From assembly GCF_040054535.1 (NCBI RefSeq), contig NC_090797.1, positions 5,386,501 through 5,450,500 of the forward strand: DNA of 64,000 bases. The letters are read 5' to 3'. This document shows positions 15,201-26,400 of the stretch, piece by piece (positions within the stretch are counted from its first letter, which is position 1; every line of letters starts with the position of its first letter). Position numbers and translations under genes: made by a program. The notes under the pieces are model-generated. The model had not been told where the DNA came from. It saw only the letters and a program-made list of their open reading frames with translations, and ran no database searches. Source of the DNA: Antennarius striatus. Lineage: Eukaryota > Chordata > Actinopteri > Lophiiformes > Antennariidae.

Positions 15201-17479
15201 ACAAAAACACTATACCAGGTCAGATAATTAATTCACTGCGTAAAAGTGCTTTGATGCACTTGCATCCTATGCTATTTTTCGTATTCATATATATTTCAGT
15301 ATTTGATTATTCACAGCCATCGGTGTTATAAAAGTCCGACTTTCACAAAGCTTCTACTAAAATTTCATATTATACGCATCTGTTGACAGCCATTATGAGA
15401 CCAGTAATTATTCACTTTCAGTATGAAAGAGCATAATGTAACAGCCAATGTTTGGAATGACTTCCCTAACCCAGCAACAAAATCCTTTTGGTTATCTTTG
15501 CATCAAACTCCTGTCTACTCAGAAATCAAACTTTTAAAAGGCACCTCAAAGTCAGAGAAATCCTCCATTCTTTATTCTAGGTCCTTCAGAGCGCATTGAT
15601 ACAGTACTCTAAGTATAGCATGTACTAAAGTCGTCAAAGAGAAATAGTGGTTGGCAGACTGAATGGGAGCAAATGTTAATGGACTTCTTTCACACAAGAG
15701 TTACATCAGCTCCCCTAAGAGAATTGCAAAACACTGCTGTAAGCCCTCTCTCACCTCAAATACTTCACATTAGAGGTCTATTATATTTCAGGTGAATTAC
15801 TGTTGACCTCATTCACACAAACGTCATTTTGAGGGGTTTTAGCACAAAACTTTATCCTGATTGACACATTTACAATAAAGTTTACAATTAAATTTAATCT
15901 AAATTCTTTTGAGTAGAAGATACTTCAGCAACCCCAAATAGAAAGATTTCATTCTGGATGTAAGGTTCTCCCTCCGATGACAGCTAGGATACGCTTTACA
16001 AAGCACAAATAGTTTTACAAAATGTATAGATTGATGAATGGATTGATGAATGGATTGTTATATTCACCACCAGCATCGTTTGAGGTGACTAACATCACGT
16101 TACTCATAGTCGTTTGCCTCAGACAAATGTTAAAATAGCAGTGCTGTGGTTGTATGATTGCTTAGTGCTTATAATATCTAGTCACGACACATAATTTGCA
16201 CTTCAGATTGGCCTTATTATATGGATTTGATATATTTTTGTTCAAATTAGGCATTCTGTAAGAATAAAATAAGCTAATTTAAGCCAAGCTAAGATAATGT
16301 AAGATGAGATGAGTTCAGCTAAGATAACTGTGACATATGGAAGTTTGCATTTTGATGAGTGTTGCCTGTGGTCGTCTGTGGTTGCCAGTCACCTCCTCTC
16401 CTCCTCTTCTTCCACCTCTCCCTCTTCCACGTATGATCTACGTCTCTGTTTTGGTCAAAATCCCCTCGTGTCCACTTGTTCCCATAAAGCCACACTGTGG
16501 TTTGGAAAGGAGACACAAGGACACCTCAGTGTCCCCTTTGGAACCACCAAGGCCCCTTCTGTTAGCGTCACACCAAATTTCTTAGTCCCATTTCCCCCCT
16601 CTGCTGTCCTCCTCCTGACCCCAGTCACACAGTGGTGTTCCCAGCATCCACGCTGTTCCCAGAACCTGTAGGGGTGGAAGGAGGGGAGTGTGCACTAGTC
16701 ACAATGATTTTTACACCTCCACTGGCTCCCAACACCTAGGCCCCCACGCATGCCCTCTGTGTGTGTGTGTGTGTGATGTGCCTTCACCACCACCACCACC
16801 ACCCACCCCAAAATACAAAAAAAAAACACAAAAAGAAATTTAAAAAAGAGGGCTTGATGGATTGTAGAGGAGGAACCAGTTTTATAACATTTGATGCTGT
16901 TCTCTTGGCTGTTTTCTAAACTAGGTGTCAATTCACAACAGGCTTCAGACGTACCAGGTCAGCAGCAGCACGGCTCGGAGTCCCGAGAACGTGGCCCTTC
17001 CTAACCACCAGGGAGAGCCGTTTTTCCGGCAGGCGTTGACCCAGGGGCCAGAGCCTCCACCTCAGCATCTGCAGTTGCAGTCAGCAGCAAGCACCCCCGC
17101 CCACCACCTCCACCTCCAGCAGCAGCACCCCCAGCCCGCCGTCAGCGTGGCCGACCTGCGACCCGAAACTCTCATCCAGTGTCAACAGATCGTTAAGGTC
17201 ATCATGCTCGACAACAGCGGCCAAGGTCGCGTGGAGGCCTTCCTCAGCCAAACCCCCACCCACCATCACTACCAGCATCACCACCATAGCCACCACCAGC
17301 TCAGTCAGTCGGCAATGTCCACCCCGGTGCGCTCGCCCGATGGATGCCACGGCAATGATACCCACCAGCCCCCGCTGCCTCCTCCACCTCCGCCTTACAA
17401 CCACCCACACCAGTATATACCCCCGGACCCCCGCCTCAGTCTACACCGGACCCCAAGCGGCTCTCGGAGCATGGTGTAA
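3262..17479 (+). CDS. iqsec3: IQSEC3 (IQ motif and Sec7 domain-containing protein 3), 3' portion, 8 coding exons
   Basis: Guanine-nucleotide exchange factor for ARF GTPases; IQSEC3 is the family member of inhibitory (GABA/glycine) postsynapses, where it binds gephyrin. Coding exons read at 3262-3428, 5820-5959, 8878-9003, 10260-10359, 10765-10923, 12395-12487, 13192-13235 and 16925-17479, all AG/GT bounded with matching phases; the first begins with the third base of a split codon. About 460 residues are encoded. Residues 1 to about 85 are the end of the Sec7 domain ([20 protein letters not shown]). A PH domain follows over the next four exons ([58 protein letters not shown]). The paralogs IQSEC1/2 differ at these places, which is why I choose IQSEC3. 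The tail begins HNRLQTYQ, is rich in Gln/His, carries a [14 protein letters not shown] segment and ends SRSMV, a class I PDZ-ligand pattern. The N-terminal coiled coil, IQ motif and start of Sec7 lie upstream of the window. Confidence 0.95.
3560..3784 (+). repeat. Dispersed teleost repeat fragment ending in a (GGAT)n tail
   Basis: The segment around 3573-3715 (GTGCTGGCGACGCGTCCAGG, then CCATAGACCCCTGGGATACG) runs straight into a GGAT tetranucleotide array at 3719-3784. This arrangement is a very common dispersed element in fish genomes. It lies in the iqsec3 intron after the first visible exon. Class not assigned. Confidence 0.6.
5960..8877 (+). other. iqsec3 intron, nothing recognised
   Basis: AT-rich sequence between the exons ending at 5959 and starting at 8878. 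The open frames near 7681-8195 on either strand show no domain and no splice context, and I do not regard them as genes. Confidence 0.7.
9004..10259 (+). other. iqsec3 intron, nothing recognised
   Basis: Intron between two PH-domain exons, with a GTGAGA donor at 9004 and an ATCTACAG acceptor ending at 10259. No repeats or genes recognised. Confidence 0.7.
10924..10968. repeat. (GT)n-rich run starting at an iqsec3 splice donor
   Basis: The donor GTGAGTG at 10924 merges directly into a GT/GTTT-rich tract. Confidence 0.75.
13553..13576. repeat. (ATC)n microsatellite
   Basis: Eight uninterrupted ATC units. Confidence 0.9.
16758..16775. repeat. (GT)n microsatellite
   Basis: Nine GT units, followed at 16785-16804 by a short CAC repeat. 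Confidence 0.85.
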
Positions 17480-18559
17480 ATAATTTAATTCGCATTCTTT
17501 CTCCGACACGCGCACACACTCACCCTTCCTCTAGCTATTTAAAAGTACATAATATACATACAGTATATACATAAAAGAGCTATAATGAAAAATGAAATCT
17601 CACTTATATGCATATATTTAAGGAAAAAAATAAAGAAAAGTCAAGGTTTTAAAAAATGAGTGGAGAGATGAAGTGCATATATATAAATATATATAAAGTT
17701 TTACTTGATTCCACATGTATTTTGAAATATTATGTAGTTTTAACAGATTTCTATAACTTTTTGTCAGTTTTAACTCTTGATAGAGACAACAATGATATTT
17801 AGTTTCTGGATGAATCCACTCACAGTTCCTGTGTTCACCGTCTTCAAACCTTTTTGGACCGTGATGAACGGATACACCCCGAGGACCTGCTGCTTCAGAT
17901 TGCTCTTATCATCCCGTACCTCACGCCTGCTGTGCTGTACGTGCACAGTTATCACTTAACAGAAAAAGCGTGGCATACGCTACATCCGCTTCAACTGACT
18001 TCTTTGCACTTGACTAAACACTAGGGCTAGAAGAAACGAAAAACAAAACTCATTTGCTCTGAGAATATAGTCCTCTCACGCTTCTCCCCCTCAAGGAACC
18101 CATTCCTCTCCCCCCAAAAAAGCAAAACTGATATTTTAGCAGCACTTATTTCCTATTTTGCGCTGTTGCTGATTTATTAATGCGATGAGAGCTTTCTCTC
18201 TTCTTCTCTGTTCCCCTGGATGGAACATCCTGACGTTCTCCGATAAGCCGTTTAGCATCTGCTCCTCTGTTGTGTTGTGGTTACACCATCATCATCAGAA
18301 AACACTCTCACTAAGCTGTCACTCTCCATACGTTGTTCCACCTGAGAAAAGGGTGACAGTCGCGCGGATTGCTCCTAAACCAAAAATCCAACCCAGGACG
18401 GTCCTGCTGATCATTTGCTTGTCTTCATATTCAGTAAAGGAAACTTTGCCACATGCACCCAACGATGGAGGGGGAAATTTTTAATATTTTGAAAATCATT
18501 AGAGCTGCTGAAAACGCTGTTGGACTTTTCTAAAACACCAACTATTCAGAATTCACGTG

Positions 18560-18587
18560 TTATATATATATATATATATATATATAT
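18560..18587. repeat. (TA)n microsatellite
   Basis: Uninterrupted TA run in the presumed iqsec3 3' UTR. Confidence 0.9.
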
Positions 18588-19376
18588 GCAACACATATTC
18601 ATCATCATCATCATTCGTTGTTGAAATGTTTCTTCGCTTTTTCAGGAAATCACTGTGGATTTCCACGAGGATGTTTTTGTGACAACCGTTACAAATCGAA
18701 ACCAGTGTTTATTTTAATTTGAGTGAAATGTTCCACGTCTGTGTGTGTGTTTTCTATCAAAGGCAGGAGTCACCATCTCTGTAGGTAGGTAGGTGCGGCT
18801 CCAAGGTTTGGTTTCAGCTCCCTGTGGCTGCTTTTTCCTCCCTCGTAACCTTTGAGCCATTTTCAAAAAAGACAAAACTACAGAGAATCGCACACAGCTT
18901 GTATTTCAAATGCTGGCATTAATGGTATTGTTTGCGCTGCTGGCTGGCTTGCTTTTAAATAAGAACGGGACAAAAAGAATTCATGTTCTGATCTCTTTCA
19001 CCCCAGCCTAGATTGTAAATACCACGCTCAAAGCAATGCCGTAAAGGACGAGCGAGCTACCTTTAGCCCCCTTCAAAATGCTATCGCCGTGTCACACGTC
19101 CTTCTCTCTGAAATAGGTCAGCATTCACCTCAGCCTGAATGCATCCATCTTTTAAACATAAGCCCCAACAGGTACTGTGGAATGGATGTTGGGTTAACTC
19201 TGCTCCCATCTGACCCCTGTCTGTGTGATTTGTTGATTTATAATCACAGAGCCACCATAGGGAGGTCTCTATCTCATCTTTCTGTCCTTTTCCACTTCAA
19301 ATTCCATCCAGAGGAAAGGCAGAGCTGAGAGAAAAAAACAGTCTGTTGTTCTGGCGAAGATGATGACTGTTTTTAT

Positions 19377-19378
<2 letters not shown>

Positions 19379-19408
<30 letters not shown>
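19379..19408. repeat. (GT)n microsatellite
   Basis: About 15 GT units. Confidence 0.95.
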
Positions 19409-19410
<2 letters not shown>

Positions 19411-21459
19411 CTCGCTCAAAATGGCATTTTCTCTCCAATCAATCCTCTTTTTTCTTTTTTCCATACCATGACCTTTTTCAAGGTTACACATTTTAGCAAA
19501 TATCAAAAAATGTGATCTTTACGTCGTTGTCTGATACTCAAGACCCGAGGTGATTCATCTGTCATGCATTAATGTTCTCCCATAATAGCAAAGTATCTGC
19601 AACCATTAAAATGAGATAAACTACTTGTGTTTGTCTTTCACCAGTTAAACAGGAAAAAAATATATTTTTCAATTGCAGGATCAGATCAATGACAGTCCAA
19701 CAAATTAAGGAGATTTGATAGAGACAATTTGAATTATGCAAAAGTTTCACATACTGTACTTTGCCTCTGTAGGACACTAATAGTTTTGAAATTATTGTGC
19801 ATGACTAAATTTACTGTGAGCACCTGCAGCAGATTAAGACAGTTTTATGAAGATAAGACCTGTCTGGAAATAAAAAAAGACTAATAAAAATAATTGTGAT
19901 CCCCCCCACACACACACAAACAAGAAATGGATGAATTTGAGCCCTCTTTTTGCTTACCTGTTTTTTTTCCTCTTTGTTTATGATTGCATCGTTTTTTCTG
20001 CTTGATGATTTGTTAAAGCAACTCTGTGTGTGCAATAAACATGAGTATGAGATCAATATCATGAGCTTGAAAGATAACAAATGTAGCATTTTTGAGAGTG
20101 CAGCTTACGATTTGAGAGCGCAGTAGTGGCTTTCTTAAAAAAATAAAAAAGGGCTCTGCCATACCAATGCACTGCTTCATGAATAGTGTGTGGATTTTTT
20201 TGTCTGGCTCCTTAACACTGTGTTTGCTCAAACTAGCTATAAATTTTGCAGAAAGTGGATATTTTAAGACGGGTGTAACCGATGTGAACCATCATCTTCC
20301 TCAGTTGACTTTGAATCTCCTCGCTACCTGTCTGCAGTATATCAACATGCTATTAAAAGAATTATTTAAGTCTATTCCTTTTAATGGTTTGCTTTTCTTC
20401 TTGGATTTAATGACTTAAAAGTACCAGATGTCTGAAGTTGCTGTGTAACTACTGTTCAATTTGGAAAGTCATGTTGCACAGCATTTTACCAATTTACCAT
20501 TCCAACATGTTGTGCATCACCAAAAAAATCCTGGGGCCACCAGTTTATTCAGATCTACTGAAGATTTAATGGTCCCTTCCTTGGCAGATGCCACATCTTG
20601 CGATGTTAAAAGAAAAACCGAGAAAATAGCTTCAAATTCTGGCCCTTTGTTCAGATGTACTTCAAAAAGTAATGAAACCTTCTTTCCTACATGGCCGACA
20701 CATTTACTGAGTTTTATCTAATTTTATTGGATGGTTTAAGCTACTATCTGTATCTGATTTGGTATCTGTTCAACCATCTAAATTATCTGTATCTGTATCT
20801 GTTCTCGGAAAGGGGGGAAAACTTAAACTGGAAGTGTGTGTGGTTTGACCGGAAATGGGTGAGGCTTAAATCGGTACATTATTTTAAGTCTGTAATTGAC
20901 CAGGTCGTTGCTTCTTTTTCTTTTCTTTACAACTTTTTTCTCCAATAGTCTTCAAAGTAGTAGTAGGTGAAAAACCTTAAACATCACATGATTATCATTA
21001 TGACAAACAGGTTCTAATAAATCAAAAAATTATCAGACCCATAATCAATAATTATAATAAACACAAATATTGATCAATTATCAAACCCTTTCACATTAAC
21101 CATTAACCAAGTGCATGAAAATAGATTTAATTTTTTCCCTTTAAGTTAAAACAGATGTAAGTAATTTCAATGTATTTTATCTATTTTGATGAATTTACAT
21201 TTTTGTTGTGTTTTTCTTTTAACCCATGAAACCAATGAATTAAGCATTTTACTAAACCAACATATAAATTAATAACTAATCAACACACAATTTCCCACCA
21301 GGTTTAGACACTTTTAAATCCCATATCCACTATAAAATTACTATTTTTTTTCAGTAAGTCACATTTATAGCAGCCTTAAACACGCCGTCTGCATATAGAG
21401 AAAATATATGACCCGTTTATCCCATGCCCTCACCAGCAGTCAACATTTACACACAGCAA

Positions 21460-21920
21460 CGGGCGCTACAAATAAGTTCACCCACACTTCAGATACCTCG
21501 CATCCACACATAAAAACTGAAGTATTCTTACCGGCGGTGCGTTCAGCTCTTTGTTAGGACGTTTTTCGGGCTCTGTGGGGAAACTTAACTTTTCTGCTCC
21601 GCAGTGGCGCCTCTTCTCTCTGCTTGATTTAACTTAACAGGTGAGCAATCCACACGCTCTCACCCCAGCTGATGAGCCGGGAGCGCTCATCGCTGCAATC
21701 ATACACACCTACACGTAAACTACTTTAAATGTGCAGAATGAATGGCCGAACTCTCCCGAATTACACACCAACTTTATCCGGGACTACCTAAGTGAACACG
21801 GGTGCAGACGTGCTCTGCCGGGTACACTATAATGAAAATACAGTATTTACAGCTAAGGTTTGGTTGATCGTGCGCGCTGCGACACCGCCATGGTTACGCA
21901 CACGCGTATCAGCTGACGAA
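21460..21920. promoter_or_regulatory. CpG-richer island, candidate orphan promoter or noncoding first exon
   Basis: CG dinucleotides (for example ACCGGCGGTGCG at about 21530 and GTGCGCGCTGCGACACCGCC at about 21870) cluster in an otherwise CpG-poor region. A consensus-like donor, AACAG then GTGAGC, lies on the + strand at 21640/21641. No long reading frame accompanies it. It is far from both gene starts, so it could start a noncoding transcript, be an enhancer, or be a repeat remnant. Confidence 0.25.
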
Positions 21921-22084
21921 ACAGCTGTTGCTATATTTATTGTTCATTTTAAAACTATTTACAGGACAGCCTCAAAATATAGATTCAAATCAATGTTATT
22001 GATCACAAAAGTAAGAGAACTATTTACAGAACAAGTTTTTTATAAACATGAATATTTTTAAGTGTATGAATGAATATTTACAGA

Positions 22085-22205
22085 CCAGCCTCAGAATTGA
22101 GAAAGCCCACGCAGACACGTGGAGAACATACAAACTCTCCACAGAAAGGAATTGAAAACAGAATCTCCTTGCTGTGAAGCAACAGCACGACCCATTACAC
22201 CACTG
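22085..22205. repeat. Dispersed teleost repeat fragment
   Basis: The text around 22108-22165 (CCCACGCAGACACGTGGAGA and following) and the segment to about 22205 match the middle of the same common fish repeat seen at 42290-42615. Fragmentary, class not assigned. Confidence 0.6.
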
Positions 22206-23464
22206 TCCCACCCAGTTTGAGAATAACAGATGGAAATGTAAAAATAAAAGTTATAAAAACTGTGGGAACAATGTCCTTTTATCTGTATGAGCTCCAAGAT
22301 TTGCAGTTTCAACTATATCACCAAGTCCATTGAATATCCCAGTCAAACAAATATCAGTGAAAGCATAACCTCCTTGGGGGAGATAATTATCTCCAAATTA
22401 GTCATGTCTTTCTGCTCATAGTTTTAAGGCTTTGGGGAATCTTTTTGTTGTTGTTGTTTTGGCTGCTGTCTTTGGCAAAAAATGCTCCAAAACTAAAATG
22501 AGCAAAAGTAGTGATTAGCTGGAGATTTTGAGGAAAAAGTAGTTGAAAAGGCAGTTATTTCTCTCTGAAACTGACAGAGAGTTCAGGGCTAGGCGAACAT
22601 TGTGTTCCATTTATCCAATCATTATCCGAACATGAATCTAATGCATCTCTATCTTGGTGAAATATATGGCTATGGACAAAAATAATACCTTATTTATGTT
22701 CACAGCTACTTTCCATCAGTGACTTGATATAACAATATTTTGCCTAACTTGACCTCTACTCCTGTATATTATCATGTGATTACAAAAGACGGTATATTAA
22801 TGTATTTAGTATTTATCAATTAAAAGCAGTGGGGATATACATTATTAAAATTTACATGACCTACAAAACACTGATGGTAGAGATGGTCATTGGGTATATT
22901 TTATTTTGTTCTTGCTAACATAAGAAAGAATAAATTCAATCGGAATCCTTCATATATCTCATGTAACACACACACAAAGAAATATTATCATAGTCCAATC
23001 ATCCAAATTATGACACAAGTCATGAAAAAAATTTAATACAGAGACACATTATTTACACTTTTACATTCATACTCTTACACAATATTACATCCTCAATTAA
23101 AGTTTGTTAACTGACACATTTTCTAAGGTATAACTTTTAATGCATGCATAGTTTTACGTTTACACATATTATCAGCTATCTGTACATTTATGGCATTTTA
23201 AGCAAAGATGCTGAGTAGTGACATTAAAACATTTATGTCATACATGGACACAAATTCAGTATCAGTCTGTACAGTAGCATTCAATTTGCTGTCAGAGGTC
23301 ATTCTTTTTAAAACAAATGGACATTTTCTACCCTAAATGTATTAAAAGTTCACCCTTATCTTTTGTTTCCTTGTTTTGGAGCAAAACATCAAATTCACTT
23401 CAGCTACAGAACATCATGGCAGACAGGGTGAAGTGGAAGCCAGATTTCAACCTGAGCAGTCCGC

Positions 23465-26400
23465 TTAGACAGGAGCTTCGCCCACGCTCCCTGTGTGAGT
23501 GAATTCTTCATGCCCTGATGACTTTTCATCCTCCAGGGCGGTTGTCATCCTCCGCCAGCGCTAGTCAGGTTAAGAGAATTGCATCAGCCTTGGCGTTAAA
23601 TGCATAACGGATGCTCTTAAAGGTGAATCCAAATGTGGAAATAACTCCCTGCACCTAATTTGTAATACTCCTCAAGTTTTAGTGTTATTGCAACACTTCT
23701 AAATATCAGTATCATGGAAAACAGTGACTTATGGAAGAGGTTTGTACCTGTTTGATGCTGCCCTTGGTGATGCAGAACTTGTAGATGACATAGCCTGGGA
23801 CCAGCAGCATTGAAGACATTGCCATAAACCAACCAATTACCTGGCCCCACAATGGGTAGACATATTTCCCTAAACTCAGCGGGGTCATCTCAATGGCACT
23901 GAAGGTAAACACGCCCTGCGAAGCAAAATGATGCCATTTAGCCCCTACTTGTGCTTAAAACAGCCAATATCACATCGTACTCAATGCTCATTTAGCCAAA
24001 CAAATGTTGGGCTAAATGCATGATAGAATGCTCACAATAGCAGAAACACGATGGTGCTTAGTGAATACACTACTTCCCATGTATTCTATCTTAGCTCAGC
24101 ATGCAAGCATGCACTGATGACATTTGGTAACCGACTGTAACAGCTTTACCAGGAATATTCACTTTTATCAAAATTTTAATTTCTCCATATAAAAGTTTTG
24201 ATTTCTCTGTATAAAAACATTTTCACCTACGAGTAAGCAAATCATTGCTTACTCATAGCAAGTAGCAGGGTTCCCTTAACTTTACACTCACATAGCGTCC
24301 TTTATCACTAGAGCGGTAAAGATAAAGAGATGATTTCCCACAGGGCCACAAGTGCAAATCACCAAAATGGAAAACGATTCAGCAACGTCATCAGTTCTCT
24401 TCCCATTGGTGTTTGTTGTACCATGATGGGTTCAGAGAGCTCAGTGAGTTAGAGACTTATAGGGGTAAGTCAATAATTATTCCCTGCCTACCAGGCAGAT
24501 CAGTGGGGTGAAGAACTTCCAACAGAGCATCCACCAGCCACAAGGCCTGTAGCCAATCATGTCCTCAATGTTCTTATAAAACCTTTCAGCTCCTGCGACA
24601 ATATGAGAGGACAAAGAAGAAGTGTGCACATGGTATTATGAAGATAACAAATCATCATTGAGAGAAAGAGAGGGGAAGCTGATTGGACAGTCTTATCACA
24701 GAGGAGGGGAGCAGATAAATGTAATTTCCTGTTGGATAGCTACAGTGTGTAAAGGAAATCTACATGGGTGATTTGACATTAAATAGTCTCTTCTATTCAG
24801 ATGTTGTTAGTTAATTCTACTGAATGCATTTTTGTTGGAACACAGTTGTTAAAAAAATTAATTCCTACCATAAAACCAGGATATAGAAACAGTTTCGAAG
24901 AAGACGAGGAAGAGGAGGCTCATCCCGCTGGCGGAGTAGTAATCAAAGAGCTTGAACACATACAGACCACCCTGGGGGATATCAGTACACACACAGACAC
25001 ACATACCTGCTTTGGTATCCCTGTTATTGAACAAAATATGCATTTCAAATATGAACTATAGGTTGCTGTCGAGATCACTTTGTCAATATGTTTAATGCAG
25101 AAGTGGGTGTCTTCCAATGTGGACGCCTCATGTCATGTTTATGTTATAAATTATCGAGATAATAAGCTATATGTAAAGATCCTGCAAGATAACAGCAATG
25201 TTTCTTTTATTTTGAAGTTAGAGGACATGGGTTCTATACCTGTGTGACGTTGGAAAAGCCAATGATGAAGGAGATTAAGCAGACAATAAGGATGAAGACC
25301 TTCTTCCTCTTTCTCAGCAGGAGGGGGTATTCATCCATCAGAGCCGTGATGAAGCCTTCCACTGTGCAGAACTAGGACATGGCAGTAGAGACATGGATCC
25401 TCCACTGATGTGGCATTACACTCACATAACACTGTCAGACTCACAATAAATGTTAATAGATTGTACAAAAACTTATGTAAATCAGCCCATGAAGTGTGAT
25501 TTGATGGTACCTGACTGTCCAGACCCAGCATCATGAGCATGGAGAAGAAGAGGATGGCCCACAGAGAGGACATGGGCAGCTGGGTGACAGCCTGAGGATA
25601 AGCTAAAAATGCCAGACCTGGACCTGAATGTCACATGGAAGAGACTCGGAGTATAAATTTAACATGTCAGACATTGCATTATCCAGTTACTTTTTTTTTT
25701 TAAAACTTCACTTCAGCGTTATGAGGAACCATAAGAATAAAGACAGACAGTAAACCTGCCACGCTTTAGAAACCTGTTCCAAACACCAATGCTACAACAA
25801 TTAATACTACCAGTCTCCATAAAAACCTTCTACATGACATTTAAAAAAAACATCTTAGGCCTGTTTGACAACCTTACAGTGTTGCTGCGCCCAATTTCAA
25901 GAGGTAAACAAAGTCAGATGCTTGAATGCCTGAAGATTGGGCCATGACAGGTTGGTGAAGTCCATTAGGAGGAGGATTTATTCTATTATCAATGTTGATT
26001 TTAGACACAGTAATTCCTGATGGTTAAATACTCTGTATACTCCAGTTACATTATCTGATTTATGCTGATTGCATTTTTGGTGATGTTTTTGTTACGTGTC
26101 TGCTTTTGTTGCTGATTAAATTAACATAATGATTTAAAGTTCACAAGGGACAAAATTGAAATGCAAACTTCCCATAGCAAATATGCAAATAAACAGCGGG
26201 GAGGTGCATATTTAATCCCTTGAGTGAACTTCAGTCTTACCTTGTTTTGCATTGCCAAAGTAAATAGAGTAGCGTACCTGATGCTGCTAATTCCTGGACA
26301 GGTTTCTTTGTGATGTAGGACATGAAGCCTACAATGGAGAAGATGACAAAGCCAGCAAACATGCTGGTGCAGGAGTTGATGCAACACACAATGATGGCGT

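Larger units (their letters stand above)
13236..16924 (+). other. Last iqsec3 intron
   Basis: A 3.7 kb intron between the 44-nt exon 13192-13235 and the terminal exon. It holds an (ATC)n run at 13553-13576, a (GT)n run near 16758-16775 and a (CAC)n run near 16785-16804. No coding exon is recognised, although the CT-rich stretch 16370-16660 has open frames on both strands because of its base composition. Confidence 0.65.
17480..20040 (+). other. Probable iqsec3 3' UTR and downstream sequence
   Basis: No coding sequence is visible after the TAA at 17477-17479. AATAAA signals occur at 17629-17634 and 20034-20039, so either a short (about 170 nt) or a long (about 2.5 kb) 3' UTR is possible; mammalian IQSEC genes have long 3' UTRs. 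The stretch holds a (TA)n run near 18560-18587 and a (GT)n run at 19379-19408. The exact 3' end is inference. Confidence 0.4.
20041..23464. other. Intergenic region between iqsec3 and slc6a1l (tail-to-tail genes)
   Basis: The two flanking genes converge here. The sequence is AT-rich except for a CpG-richer island at about 21460-21920. A dispersed-repeat fragment lies at 22085-22205. A TTTATT (AATAAA on the minus strand) at 22900-22905 could be a polyadenylation signal for slc6a1l. No coding exon is supported. Confidence 0.6.
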
